12,058 nucleotides of DNA from contig DAOTCE010000059.1 of NCBI GenBank assembly GCA_035452965.1, forward strand, positions 1 through 12,058, given 5' to 3'. The stretch is from Candidatus Paceibacterota bacterium (GTDB lineage Bacteria > Verrucomicrobiota > Verrucomicrobiia > Limisphaerales > UBA8199). Shown here one piece after another: positions 4,896 to 11,332 of this stretch. The notes below the pieces were generated by a model. The model was not told where the DNA came from. It worked only from the letters and a program-made list of their open reading frames with translations, and ran no database searches. A program made the translations under genes and the position numbers. Position 1 is the first letter of the stretch, and each line of letters opens with the position of its first letter.

Positions 4896-6566
4896 TCAAT
4901 TCCATGCCGGGTCTCCCTTCGCCGGCGCCCCCGCCGGCACCCGGTGCCAGCCATTGCGAGCTAGCGCGTCAATGGTCGCCGACGCCTCCGCAAAGCTGAC
5001 CTCCGTGTCGTAGCCGTACTTGCGCAGCACCTTGGCCTGCTTGAACGAGCACAGCTTCCCGTTCCAGCGCCGGAATATCTCCGAGATCAACTGCCGGCCT
5101 TCCGCAAACGAAATCCCGTCGGGGTTGATGCCCTGCTTGGCCAGCAGCGACCGCTGCTTCTCCGTGAGCTGTCGGCCCGCGTCCCAGCCCCGCGGCTTCA
5201 CCGGGTCAAGGTGCAGCACATCGAAGGGATCGACCGACTGCGTCGTGAACCGCGCCTTGGCCACCAGATTCGCCCGCCGCGCGGCCTCCGCCAGTCGCTT
5301 CTGCTCGCGCAGTTCGGTTTCGGCTTCGTCCAGCGCCTCGGTCATGTTCACCGGGCCGCCTGCCGCACTCACCCGCTTCACGGCACGTTCGAGTGCCTCT
5401 TCGCTCACCTTGCCGCCCAGGATGTCCGCGCTGGTAATGAGCTTGTGTCTCCCGGCGTTGCCGACAAAGTCCACCACCAGGCAAGACGGCTTGGCGCTCG
5501 CGGCGATGGCCGCCTTGCGCGCCTCACCCGTCTCCGGCCCATCCACCACGCCCGGCAGCGGGCGGGTGGACCGGCCCACCATCTGTGAATACAGCGACCG
5601 GCTCTTCGTCGGCCGTCCCATGATGACGACCTCCACCCCAGGGTCATCGAAGCCCTCAGTCAGCACGCCGCAGTTGCACACCACCTGGACTTTGCCCGCG
5701 GCAAAGTCCGCCAGCACCCGGCGGCGCTCCTCGCGCTCCGTCTTGCCGCACACCCAGGACGCCATCTCCGGCCGATGACGGTTGAAGATTTCCGCCGTCA
5801 TCTCCGCCGCCTTCACGCTCGACGTGAACACCAGCGCCCGCCGTTGCCCGATGATCGCCAGCGACGCCGACGCCATCGGCTGCAGGTTCCGCTCCGCTTC
5901 CATCACGGCGGCCAGGTCGCCGCCGTTCAAGTCGCCGGCGGTGGTGCGGATGCTGGAGTAATCCAACCCCTCCACATGCACCATCTGCTGCTCAATTGGC
6001 ACCAGCCAGCCGTCGTGTATGGCGTCCAAGACTTCGTAGTCGAACGCCACCGACTCGAACACCTGCCCGAGCGCCTCCTCATCGGCGCGGTCGGGCGTGG
6101 CGGTCACACCCAGCACCTTGAGCGCCGGGTTGGTACGGTAGTAGTCAATGACCCGGCGGTAGGTTGGCGACGTCGCATGGTGCGCCTCGTCGATGATCAG
6201 CAGGCCGAACTGCGAAGGGTCGAACTTTGCCATCCGCCCGCCGCCGTCGCCGCCTGAGCACTGGGTTTGAATGGTCGAGACGACCACCCGGGCCGAGCCG
6301 AACAGCCCCCCTTCGGCCCGGTATTCGCCCATCTCCACGTCAGCGCTCAGGCCGGTGACACGCTGGATCTTGTCGCGCGCCTGGAAGATGAGCTCCTCGC
6401 GATGGGCGATCACCAGGGCCCGGCGCGGGAACACGCGCCGAATGACATCGGCGAAGAGGATGGTCTTGCCTCCACCAGTCGGCATCACGACCAGTGTGGA
6501 GTCGTTCTCCTGCCATTCCTTGAAAATGGCGTCCGACGCTGCGGATTGATAAGGACGTAGGATCAT
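4896..6566 (-). CDS. SF2 DEAD/DEAH-box helicase
   Basis: A 556-residue ATP-dependent helicase of superfamily 2, similar in layout to phage replication or recombination helicases. It has RPYQ near the N-terminus (Q-like motif), Walker A MPTGGGKT at 28-35, motif II DEAH at 126-129, motif III TATPDR at 155-160, and motif VI QMVGRSTRP at 328-336. An Ala/Glu-rich coil covers about 408-440. The C-terminus (about 465-542) has two copies of a short helical motif (LTEKQRSLLAKQGI then SFAEG; SFKQAKVLRKYGY then SFAEA). The start MILRPYQ at 6566 lies two bases after the stop of the small upstream gene. The frame is open for 67 further codons upstream, but those are Pro/Gly/Ala-rich and overlap two other genes. 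Confidence 0.93.
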   Translation of the reverse strand: MILRPYQSAASDAIFKEWQENDSTLVVMPTGGGKTILFADVIRRVFPRRALVIAHREELIFQARDKIQRVTGLSADVEMGEYRAEGGLFGSARVVVSTIQTQCSGGDGGGRMAKFDPSQFGLLIIDEAHHATSPTYRRVIDYYRTNPALKVLGVTATPDRADEEALGQVFESVAFDYEVLDAIHDGWLVPIEQQMVHVEGLDYSSIRTTAGDLNGGDLAAVMEAERNLQPMASASLAIIGQRRALVFTSSVKAAEMTAEIFNRHRPEMASWVCGKTEREERRRVLADFAAGKVQVVCNCGVLTEGFDDPGVEVVIMGRPTKSRSLYSQMVGRSTRPLPGVVDGPETGEARKAAIAASAKPSCLVVDFVGNAGRHKLITSADILGGKVSEEALERAVKRVSAAGGPVNMTEALDEAETELREQKRLAEAARRANLVAKARFTTQSVDPFDVLHLDPVKPRGWDAGRQLTEKQRSLLAKQGINPDGISFAEGRQLISEIFRRWNGKLCSFKQAKVLRKYGYDTEVSFAEASATIDALARNGWHRVPAGAPAKGDPAWN

Positions 6567-6568
6567 GG

Positions 6569-6751
6569 CTAGTTCAGGTGTGGCTTCTGCGGCACCAGGT
6601 GCCGCTCCAGCCGGCGCACCGCCTCCTGGCGGCGGTGCGCCTTGGCCCCACGCACCATTTCGCGCCGGAAGTGCGCTGCCACCCGGCACAGTATCCAGCG
6701 GTGCGCCCGGCCGAGCAGCCCGAACCACAGGTTGTCCACTCGCTGGATCAC
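6569..6751 (-). CDS. Small basic hypothetical protein (60 aa)
   Basis: Starts with GTG at 6751, overlapping the preceding stop codon (GTGA), and ends two bases before the helicase ATG. The 60 residues are basic and rich in Trp, Arg and His (NLWFGLLGRAHRWILCRVAAHFRRE), with an amphipathic helical look. The same DNA is open in the helicase frame, giving a low-complexity Pro/Gly/Ala extension, so only one of the two readings should be real. The junctions on both sides favour this small gene. No family recognised; its placement suggests a helicase or replication accessory role, which is inference. Confidence 0.62.
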   Translation of the reverse strand: MIQRVDNLWFGLLGRAHRWILCRVAAHFRREMVRGAKAHRRQEAVRRLERHLVPQKPHLN

Positions 6752-7179
6752 GCATCCCCCCTTTCACCTTTGCCCCCGTCCGCGCCGTCTCCGGCTCCCT
6801 CCAATTCGTGTGGCTTCGGGATGCCCAGCAACCGCTGTTCCGCCTTCGTCAGCTTCAGCCGCGCAAGCAGCGCTTCGCGTTGCATCGCCTTCGCATGCGC
6901 CGCCAGGCGCGCCCGCACATGCTCCTCGATCTCCTCGCGCTCCGCCTCCAGCCATCTCGGAACCAGCTCGCAGTCCCGGCGCTCCGACACGCTCTTCGGC
7001 AACGCCCGCCGCAGCACATAGTCCGCGTTGTATTCGAGCAAGTCGGCCAGGTCATCCGCCGCCTTCAGCACGTGCTGGTAAGCGTAAGCGACCTTCTCCC
7101 CTGCCTGCGTGATCTTCTCCCACGCACGCTCTTCCGCTATTTGCATTTCTGTCCCTTGCGTTTTCATTTCAGTGTTCAT
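6748..7179 (-). CDS. Hypothetical helical protein (143 aa)
   Basis: A soluble, charged, mainly helical protein. Residues about 20-50 (KITQAGEKVAYAYQHVLKAADDLADLLEYNADYVLRRALP) and 75-117 (a Glu/Arg/Ala-rich helix followed by LLARLKLTKAEQRLLGIP) suggest coiled-coil or bundle packing; the tail is Gly/Asp/Glu-rich. There is no enzymatic motif or membrane segment. It begins 12 bases after the previous stop. Met12 (position 7146) is an alternative start with AAGGGA five bases upstream, which is better than anything before the first ATG. I do not recognise a family. Confidence 0.75.
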   Translation of the reverse strand: MNTEMKTQGTEMQIAEERAWEKITQAGEKVAYAYQHVLKAADDLADLLEYNADYVLRRALPKSVSERRDCELVPRWLEAEREEIEEHVRARLAAHAKAMQREALLARLKLTKAEQRLLGIPKPHELEGAGDGADGGKGERGDA

Positions 7180-7191
7180 GTGGTTCTGGTT

Positions 7192-8010
7192 TCAGCGTTT
7201 GCCCTTGGCCTTTTCCCTGAACTCCTTGTCCTCGCGCGTAACGCAAGTGTTCCAGCGATGTTCGGAAATCAGCCCGCGCCCCTTGCAGAGCGCGCATTTG
7301 TCGGGAAGCTGGCCTTGGCACGTCGGGCAGACGGCGAACGGCTTCGCCGTCTTAATGTCGTACCAAGCCTGGTCGAGCTGCGACAACGCGGAGGAAAAGT
7401 TGACCTCGGCGAAGAGCAGGTCCTTGTTCTCCTGGGCCGAGCGCAACCCGCCCTTGACCCGGCTGAGGATGGTCAACATCTCCTGCACCTCGTCCGTGCG
7501 CTGCCAGAGCGGGATCAATTGCGTCGGGATCGGCCAGCCCGTCGCGTCCAGGACTTGCGACGGAGGCGGGGGCGGCACGGTAGGGCGCCCAGCCCCCTGC
7601 GCGCCGTTCGGTCGCATCGGCGGCGGCGGCAAATGCCGCCTGATTTCCGCCGACGTCACCGGCTTGCCCTCATCCACAATCGCCTGGACGATGCCGGCCC
7701 GTTGCTCGGGTTCCGCTTTGCCCAATTCCCGTGCGGCACGCTCGCTGGTGATTTTGTCTCCCATGGGAGACACTTTTGCCACGTCGGCCGCGTCAATCAG
7801 CCGATAGGCGTGGGCACGCTCCCACCCCCATTTCGCCTGGCAATATTCGCTGAAACTTCCGTATTCGCGCTTATACAAGCGCATATCCCGGATTTCCGCC
7901 AAGGCCCGTCCCACCTCCACAAAGGTCTTCCGGCCCCTCGCGATCACCTTTTCCAATTCGGCCAGCCGTTCATCGTCCCGGATCCTGACCACCAATTCGT
8001 ATCTCTTCAT
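7192..8010 (-). CDS. HTH protein with C-terminal zinc ribbon
   Basis: A 272-residue protein. Residues about 30-77 (FVEVGRALAEIRDMRLYK then SFSEYCQAKWGWERAHAYRLIDAADV) form a helix-turn-helix of the kind seen in phage and plasmid proteins allied to the ParB/KorB group. A proline-rich linker spans about 127-151 with two poly-Pro runs. Residues 173-222 are helical. The C-terminus holds CPTC (228-231) and CALC (239-242), a zinc ribbon of DnaJ-like spacing with GRGL after it. It lies 3 bases after the ParB-like gene, so the two are probably co-translated and may work as a pair on DNA. The role is unknown: transcription regulation or DNA handling are both possible. Confidence 0.8.
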   Translation of the reverse strand: MKRYELVVRIRDDERLAELEKVIARGRKTFVEVGRALAEIRDMRLYKREYGSFSEYCQAKWGWERAHAYRLIDAADVAKVSPMGDKITSERAARELGKAEPEQRAGIVQAIVDEGKPVTSAEIRRHLPPPPMRPNGAQGAGRPTVPPPPPSQVLDATGWPIPTQLIPLWQRTDEVQEMLTILSRVKGGLRSAQENKDLLFAEVNFSSALSQLDQAWYDIKTAKPFAVCPTCQGQLPDKCALCKGRGLISEHRWNTCVTREDKEFREKAKGKR

Positions 8011-8013
8011 GGG

Positions 8014-8859
8014 TTAGTTCAGTTGAATCTTCAGATGCGCCGGCATCCGTTGCTTGTTCAGGTACTTCGCAATGGCGCACGCGCACACGCGCGAACCGCC
8101 TTGACCAATCACCGCCATCTCGCGCCGGATTTCGTGCTGCAACCCCTTTCCGCCGATCACCAGCAGCTTCTCCCGATACGGCCGCTCCGTGACGCTTCGC
8201 TCGCCGAGCCACTTGTCCACGGTCCAAAGGCCCCGGATTACCGCGTCGGTCATCGGCCCATCCGGATGCAGCTCCGCCAGCAGCGGCCACAGCCGCTGAA
8301 ACCGCGCGCAGTCCTCGTTCGCCAGGTTGTAAAGGCACGCAACGCACGACACCGTCCGCGCCGACGGCTTGTCCCCGGCCCGATGCCCCGTGCTTTTCAG
8401 CATCGACTCCACCGCAAACGCGGTTTTGTCGCCGGAGAGCAGTTGGGCGCGGTACCGGTCGAGGCTCCCCACGCCCACGCGGCCTTGGTTGATCGCCAGA
8501 AAACTCACCGCCTCCTCGCGCCGGCTCGTGGTCTCGAACACCAGGCAAGGCAGTTCCTGGATGTCCGAACGCTGGTCGGCGGCGAGCTTCCGGTGCTGGC
8601 CGTCAACGACGAACCACTTGTCATCGTCCCGCAGTGCCACCACCAGGCAGCCGCACGCAACCCAATCCCAAGTCCGCGTCAAGGTATCCACGCGCTGCTG
8701 GTTGATACGGTTGCGCTGGTAGGACGGGTCCACTGCCAGCTCCGACTTGTGGAGCATGGCGAACTGGCCCGGTGCGTTGCGCACGTCCAAGTTGTAGCGC
8801 GTAACCCTGTCCAGGCCCGGCGCCGACTTCTCTCCAAACGATTGCTGTTCTGTTTTCAT
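8014..8859 (-). CDS. ParB-like nuclease-fold protein (DUF6551 type)
   Basis: The 281-residue product has a ParB/sulfiredoxin-like N-terminal half: a substrate-facing segment with DPSYQR (residues 44-49), then the diagnostic VVDGQHRKLAA at 84-94, corresponding to the GQHR/GERR box of ParB domains. The second half (about 115-275) is helical and contains FLAINQGR, as in DUF6551-type phage proteins. There is no ParA partner here, so classic partition is unlikely; phage members of this fold may be nucleases, NTPases or regulators. The start chosen is ATG at 8859. A TTG four codons upstream (8871) is possible, but AGAAAG would abut it with no spacing. Confidence 0.82.
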   Translation of the reverse strand: MKTEQQSFGEKSAPGLDRVTRYNLDVRNAPGQFAMLHKSELAVDPSYQRNRINQQRVDTLTRTWDWVACGCLVVALRDDDKWFVVDGQHRKLAADQRSDIQELPCLVFETTSRREEAVSFLAINQGRVGVGSLDRYRAQLLSGDKTAFAVESMLKSTGHRAGDKPSARTVSCVACLYNLANEDCARFQRLWPLLAELHPDGPMTDAVIRGLWTVDKWLGERSVTERPYREKLLVIGGKGLQHEIRREMAVIGQGGSRVCACAIAKYLNKQRMPAHLKIQLN

Positions 8860-8895
8860 TTTGTATTTCAACTTTCTGCTTTGTGTTCGCGCCTC

Positions 8896-9600
8896 CTACA
8901 TCGGGATGTTGTCTTCGAACTCCGCCTTGAGTTTCCCCCACTCGTGCGGCTTCAGGTCCGTGTTGCTCTTGTTGGGGAACAGCCGCGCAATCGTGTCGAA
9001 CCAGGTCTTCTCGATTGCCTCGGCGGGCTTTCCGGCCTGCGCCTCGTTGAGCGCCGCCCACGCCTCTTCCATCGTTGCCGTGGCTGCGCCAGGGGGCGGA
9101 GCAGTCGGTGTGGCCCTAGGAACAGGCGGCGCCTTCGGCGCAGCCGGCGCAGGCCTGGCCGGGGCGACACCAGCAAGCGCCTGGAACTTCGTTCCATACT
9201 TCGCTAGCACCGACCGCCGATCAGCCGCCGCGGGCGTGCGCATGCCACCACCCAGCGGATTGAGCCACTTGCTCTTGAAATAGATCGCGCCCTTGTCGCT
9301 GGTCTCCGGACCGCCCACGATCTCGAACTCGACCGACCGCATGGGCCCGCCCTCGACGGAGTTGTCCATCAGCCAGAACGGGTCCAGGCCGTCCCAGTTG
9401 CACACCGCCTTCAACGTGTCCACCGTTTTGGTCTGGACCGTCCCGTCAGCCTTAACCAGCACCACCGTGTGCTTGAACCTGTAGCCAGACTCGACCATTT
9501 CACACGGCATCGCGCCGCATAGTGATCCGGTGGAGGCCTCATAAATGACCATCTGGTCATTCAATCTGCAGACGTATTTTCCTTCCTGTGGTACTTCCAT
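8896..9600 (-). CDS. Probable phage ssDNA-binding protein with SSB-like acidic tail
   Basis: A 234-residue protein beside the ERF gene. Residues 1-118 form a beta-rich domain (KYVCRLND, YRFKHTVVLVKADG, CNWDGLDPFWLMDN, EFEIVGG, IYFKSKWLNP) reminiscent of the small single-strand-binding proteins (DUF669-like) next to phage recombinases. A Pro/Ala-rich linker runs about 143-175. A short helical segment ends in FEDNIPM, closely resembling the acidic tip of bacterial SSB (FDDDIPF in E. coli), which recruits partner proteins. The start has a good ribosome site, GAAAGGA five bases upstream. Its leader carries the second copy of a hairpin element. The SSB role is an inference from tail and neighbours; no search was possible. 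Confidence 0.72.
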   Translation of the reverse strand: MEVPQEGKYVCRLNDQMVIYEASTGSLCGAMPCEMVESGYRFKHTVVLVKADGTVQTKTVDTLKAVCNWDGLDPFWLMDNSVEGGPMRSVEFEIVGGPETSDKGAIYFKSKWLNPLGGGMRTPAAADRRSVLAKYGTKFQALAGVAPARPAPAAPKAPPVPRATPTAPPPGAATATMEEAWAALNEAQAGKPAEAIEKTWFDTIARLFPNKSNTDLKPHEWGKLKAEFEDNIPM

Positions 9601-9635
9601 AACTATCCTTTCGTTGTTGTTTGTTTTTTGTCGGT

Positions 9636-9657
9636 GGGACGACTCCGATGTCGTCCC
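9636..9657 (-). promoter_or_regulatory. Hairpin leader element, copy B
   Basis: GGGACGAC at 9636-9643 pairs perfectly with GTCGTCCC at 9650-9657 around a 6-base loop. It lies between the ERF stop (9665) and the SSB-like start (9600). Its flanks match copy A at 10868-10889: GAATTTTGGGACG before, CCGACAA and an A-rich ACAACAACGAAAGG after, on the minus strand. There is no U-tract, so a role in mRNA processing, insulation or translation is more likely than termination. Confidence 0.7.
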
Positions 9658-9664
9658 AAAATTC

Positions 9665-10159
9665 TCAGTTGTTCTGGAACGACTTCATCGGCGGCGGCGG
9701 CGGCAACACCGGCGCCGCTTTCGGCGCGAACGCCTGCACGGGTGAACCACCGTCCGAGTCCTCGTCGGAATACATGCCCAGAATCGCCGCCCACGAGTAG
9801 CGGCGGAGGTAAGTCAGCGTGCTACCAGCGCACTGCACCTTCGTTTTCCCCTTCTCCTCGGTGAGCGGGATCACAACCCGCTCGGCCACAAACTCCCCCG
9901 ACTCATGCGTGAGCACCGACTCCACGCCGATGTAGTCCCCCGCACCTTGGCCAGTGGCGCCGCCACCGCTGATCGGGAATTGCATCAAGCTCAGCTTGTG
10001 TTTCGCCAGGATTGGCCGGCTCGCCTGGATCACCGCCCCCAGCGACGCGTATTTGCTTTTCAGGAACGGGTTCGTCGCGTCAAAGACCGCGACCGGCATT
10101 TCCGCCTGCGCCATCGCCAGCGCCGCGGCCAAGTGTGTGATGGATTCAGACCTCGTCAT
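9665..10159 (-). CDS. erf: ERF-family single-strand annealing recombinase
   Basis: The 164-residue product matches the ERF family of phage annealing proteins, which pair complementary single strands for recombination and circularisation. Diagnostic features are NPFLKSKYASLGAVIQASRP at 29-48, followed by LAKHKLSLMQ, a beta-rich core, VLTHESGEF, and the conserved GSTLTYLRRYSWAAILGM segment at about 112-129, then DEDSDGG. The C-terminus is a Pro-rich tail (PPPPPMKSFQNN), as commonly seen in this group. It stands between the exonuclease and the SSB-like gene, the normal setting of a two-component recombination system. No good ribosome site is visible; the 36-base gap upstream is occupied by a CACGAATT-type repeat. 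Confidence 0.92.
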   Translation of the reverse strand: MTRSESITHLAAALAMAQAEMPVAVFDATNPFLKSKYASLGAVIQASRPILAKHKLSLMQFPISGGGATGQGAGDYIGVESVLTHESGEFVAERVVIPLTEEKGKTKVQCAGSTLTYLRRYSWAAILGMYSDEDSDGGSPVQAFAPKAAPVLPPPPPMKSFQNN

Positions 10160-10162
10160 AAG

Positions 10163-10192
10163 ATTCGTGGTAATTGGTGAAATTCGTGTCTC
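10163..10192. repeat. CACGAATT-type interspersed repeat
   Basis: The plus strand reads GATTCGTGGTAATTGGTGAA followed by ATTCGTGTC; that is, three units of about 10-11 bases built on ATTCGTG (CACGAAT on the minus strand). It fills the whole gap between the exonuclease stop and the ERF start. I associate this style of repeat with intergenic DNA of Verrucomicrobiota- or Planctomycetota-like genomes, from memory only. Confidence 0.55.
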
Positions 10193-10195
10193 GCC

Positions 10196-10834
10196 TCAGA
10201 TGCACCCGCAGATGCGGGCAATTTCGATTTCGATTTCCACGTCGCGCCGGTTGTAGGCCAGCGCACCCTCGCGATCGGCGCGCCACATCAACGGAAAGTC
10301 CCGGCCATTACCGAGCTTCGGCGGCAGCCCGAAGACCCGCGCAACATCGTCAACGCCATTGCCCTCAAACGAGCGCCCGAACGACAACAGCTCCAGCGTG
10401 TCGAACACGGATTCGTGCCAGGTAGGACGTCCTTTCCAGAACCAGAGGAGCGACATCGGGATCTTCAGCCCGTGAACGCGCGCGCGGTTTACAAGCATCG
10501 GCAGGTCGAAACCCTTGACGTTGTGCCCGCCCACGGCCACGCCATCCGCCAAGGCATCGCCCAGCAGTGTCAGGAAATTGCCGACCAACTCCTTTTCGGT
10601 GCCGGCGGTGAACGACTGGATTCCCGTCTCATCCCCCGCGCCGATCAGCACGGCCTCGGCGGTCTTCCAATTCAACGCCGCATCGGCCATGTAATCGGCC
10701 TTCCTCCGCTCTTTGGCCGCTTCAATCTTCGCCGGGTCCTTCAAATTCGCCGGCGCGGTGAATTCCGGCGCCAGCGCCAGCAGCTTCGCCTCATCCTGCG
10801 GAATGGTTTCAATATCAAATACGATGTGTTTCAT
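10196..10834 (-). CDS. DEDDy 3'-5' exonuclease (PolB-exonuclease-like)
   Basis: A 212-residue exonuclease of the DnaQ/PolB proofreading superfamily. The three exonuclease motifs are visible: FDIET with D7 and E9 (ExoI), HNVKGFD with N105 and D110 (ExoII), and YNRRD with Y194 and D198 (ExoIII, the y-type). A large helical insert follows ExoI (about 12-60). No polymerase domain is present; the length fits stand-alone phage exonucleases (predicted PolB-like 3'-5' exonuclease). The start MKHIVF at 10834 has AAGAAG upstream; an in-frame extension to 10876 would run into the leader hairpin. Together with ERF it may generate or trim single strands for annealing. Confidence 0.9.
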   Translation of the reverse strand: MKHIVFDIETIPQDEAKLLALAPEFTAPANLKDPAKIEAAKERRKADYMADAALNWKTAEAVLIGAGDETGIQSFTAGTEKELVGNFLTLLGDALADGVAVGGHNVKGFDLPMLVNRARVHGLKIPMSLLWFWKGRPTWHESVFDTLELLSFGRSFEGNGVDDVARVFGLPPKLGNGRDFPLMWRADREGALAYNRRDVEIEIEIARICGCI

Positions 10835-10867
10835 GTTGTTGCTTCTTTGTTGTTGATCTTGTCGCCA

Positions 10868-10889
10868 GGGACGCACTCATGTGCGTCCC
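10868..10889 (-). promoter_or_regulatory. Hairpin leader element, copy A
   Basis: GGGACGCAC at 10868-10876 pairs perfectly with GTGCGTCCC at 10881-10889 around a 4-base loop. It sits between the PD-(D/E)XK stop (10895) and the exonuclease start (10834). On the minus strand the order is GAATTTG, hairpin, GGCGACAA, then an A-rich ACAACAAAGAAG before the ATG, closely matching copy B at 9636-9657. Confidence 0.7.
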
Positions 10890-10894
10890 CAAAT

Positions 10895-11332
10895 TCAATC
10901 CCTCCTCTGCGGCCAGCCGGGGCCACTCACTGCTTTGCCACCTGCCACCTGCAATTGCCCGGCCGTCCCCTTTGTCCCATTCCGCTCCAGCCCCTCTTCG
11001 TTGCCTCTGTTCCCTTCTGTGAAATCTCCCCTCAGAAGCCGGAAGAACGGCTCCGCCTCCATCGTGACCAGCCACGGCCGGAAATTCCGCCGATGCGCCA
11101 CCACGGGCACCTTCGAGCTGGCATCCCGCCGCGCCTGGTCCATTGCCTCCTCAATATTCAGCCGCTCCACCGCCTTGACCTCAAAATGGATCCAGGGCAG
11201 GGCATCGCACACCACATCTGGTGAGTCTGGCGACCCGCTGAATTGTTGCCCGCGCCGGGCGCCATACCCGTTCGCGCGCAACTCATCGCGCCACTGCCGC
11301 TCGCCCCGCTTGCCCTTGTTGCGGCTGTTCAC
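10895..11332 (-). CDS. PD-(D/E)XK phage endonuclease (Holliday-junction-resolvase-like)
   Basis: The 145-residue product begins MNSRNKGKRGERQWRDEL, with the early Glu (E11) typical of the fold, then SPDVV (D39) and HFEVKAVE (E51, K53), the PD...ExK catalytic signature. EEAMDQARRDA and VVAHRRNFRPWLVTM complete the core by about residue 92. Such proteins act as recombination nucleases or junction resolvases. GTG at 11332 is preferred as start because it overlaps the preceding stop (GTGA); an upstream ATG at 11356 would lie within the repeat and the previous gene. From about residue 106 the tail (EGNRGNEEGLERNGTKGT onward) looks like translated repeat DNA, so the original gene may have ended earlier. 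Confidence 0.85.
   Translation of the reverse strand: MNSRNKGKRGERQWRDELRANGYGARRGQQFSGSPDSPDVVCDALPWIHFEVKAVERLNIEEAMDQARRDASSKVPVVAHRRNFRPWLVTMEAEPFFRLLRGDFTEGNRGNEEGLERNGTKGTAGQLQVAGGKAVSGPGWPQRRD
10998..11021. repeat. Repeat block related to the 9-bp repeats at 2989-3011
   Basis: TCGTTGCCTCTGTTCCCTTC here aligns with TTGTTACCTCTGTACCTTCT at 2989-3008 with few differences. It is encoded in the C-terminal tail of the PD-(D/E)XK nuclease. A nearby CCACCTG tandem pair (within 10938-10950) adds to the repetitive look of this tail. Confidence 0.55.

Noticed and set aside
6567..6767. N-terminal extension of the helicase
   Set aside because: Pro/Gly/Ala-rich translation, overlaps two other genes, and the helicase fold begins at RPYQ right after the chosen Met.
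6565..9207. A continuous plus-strand reading frame of 880 codons
   Set aside because: It is antisense to the end of the SSB-like gene, the ParB-like gene, the HTH/zinc-ribbon gene and two small genes, all of which have motifs, tight junctions or both. Arg/His/Pro-rich composition and absence of any domain mark it as a shadow of GC-rich coding DNA.
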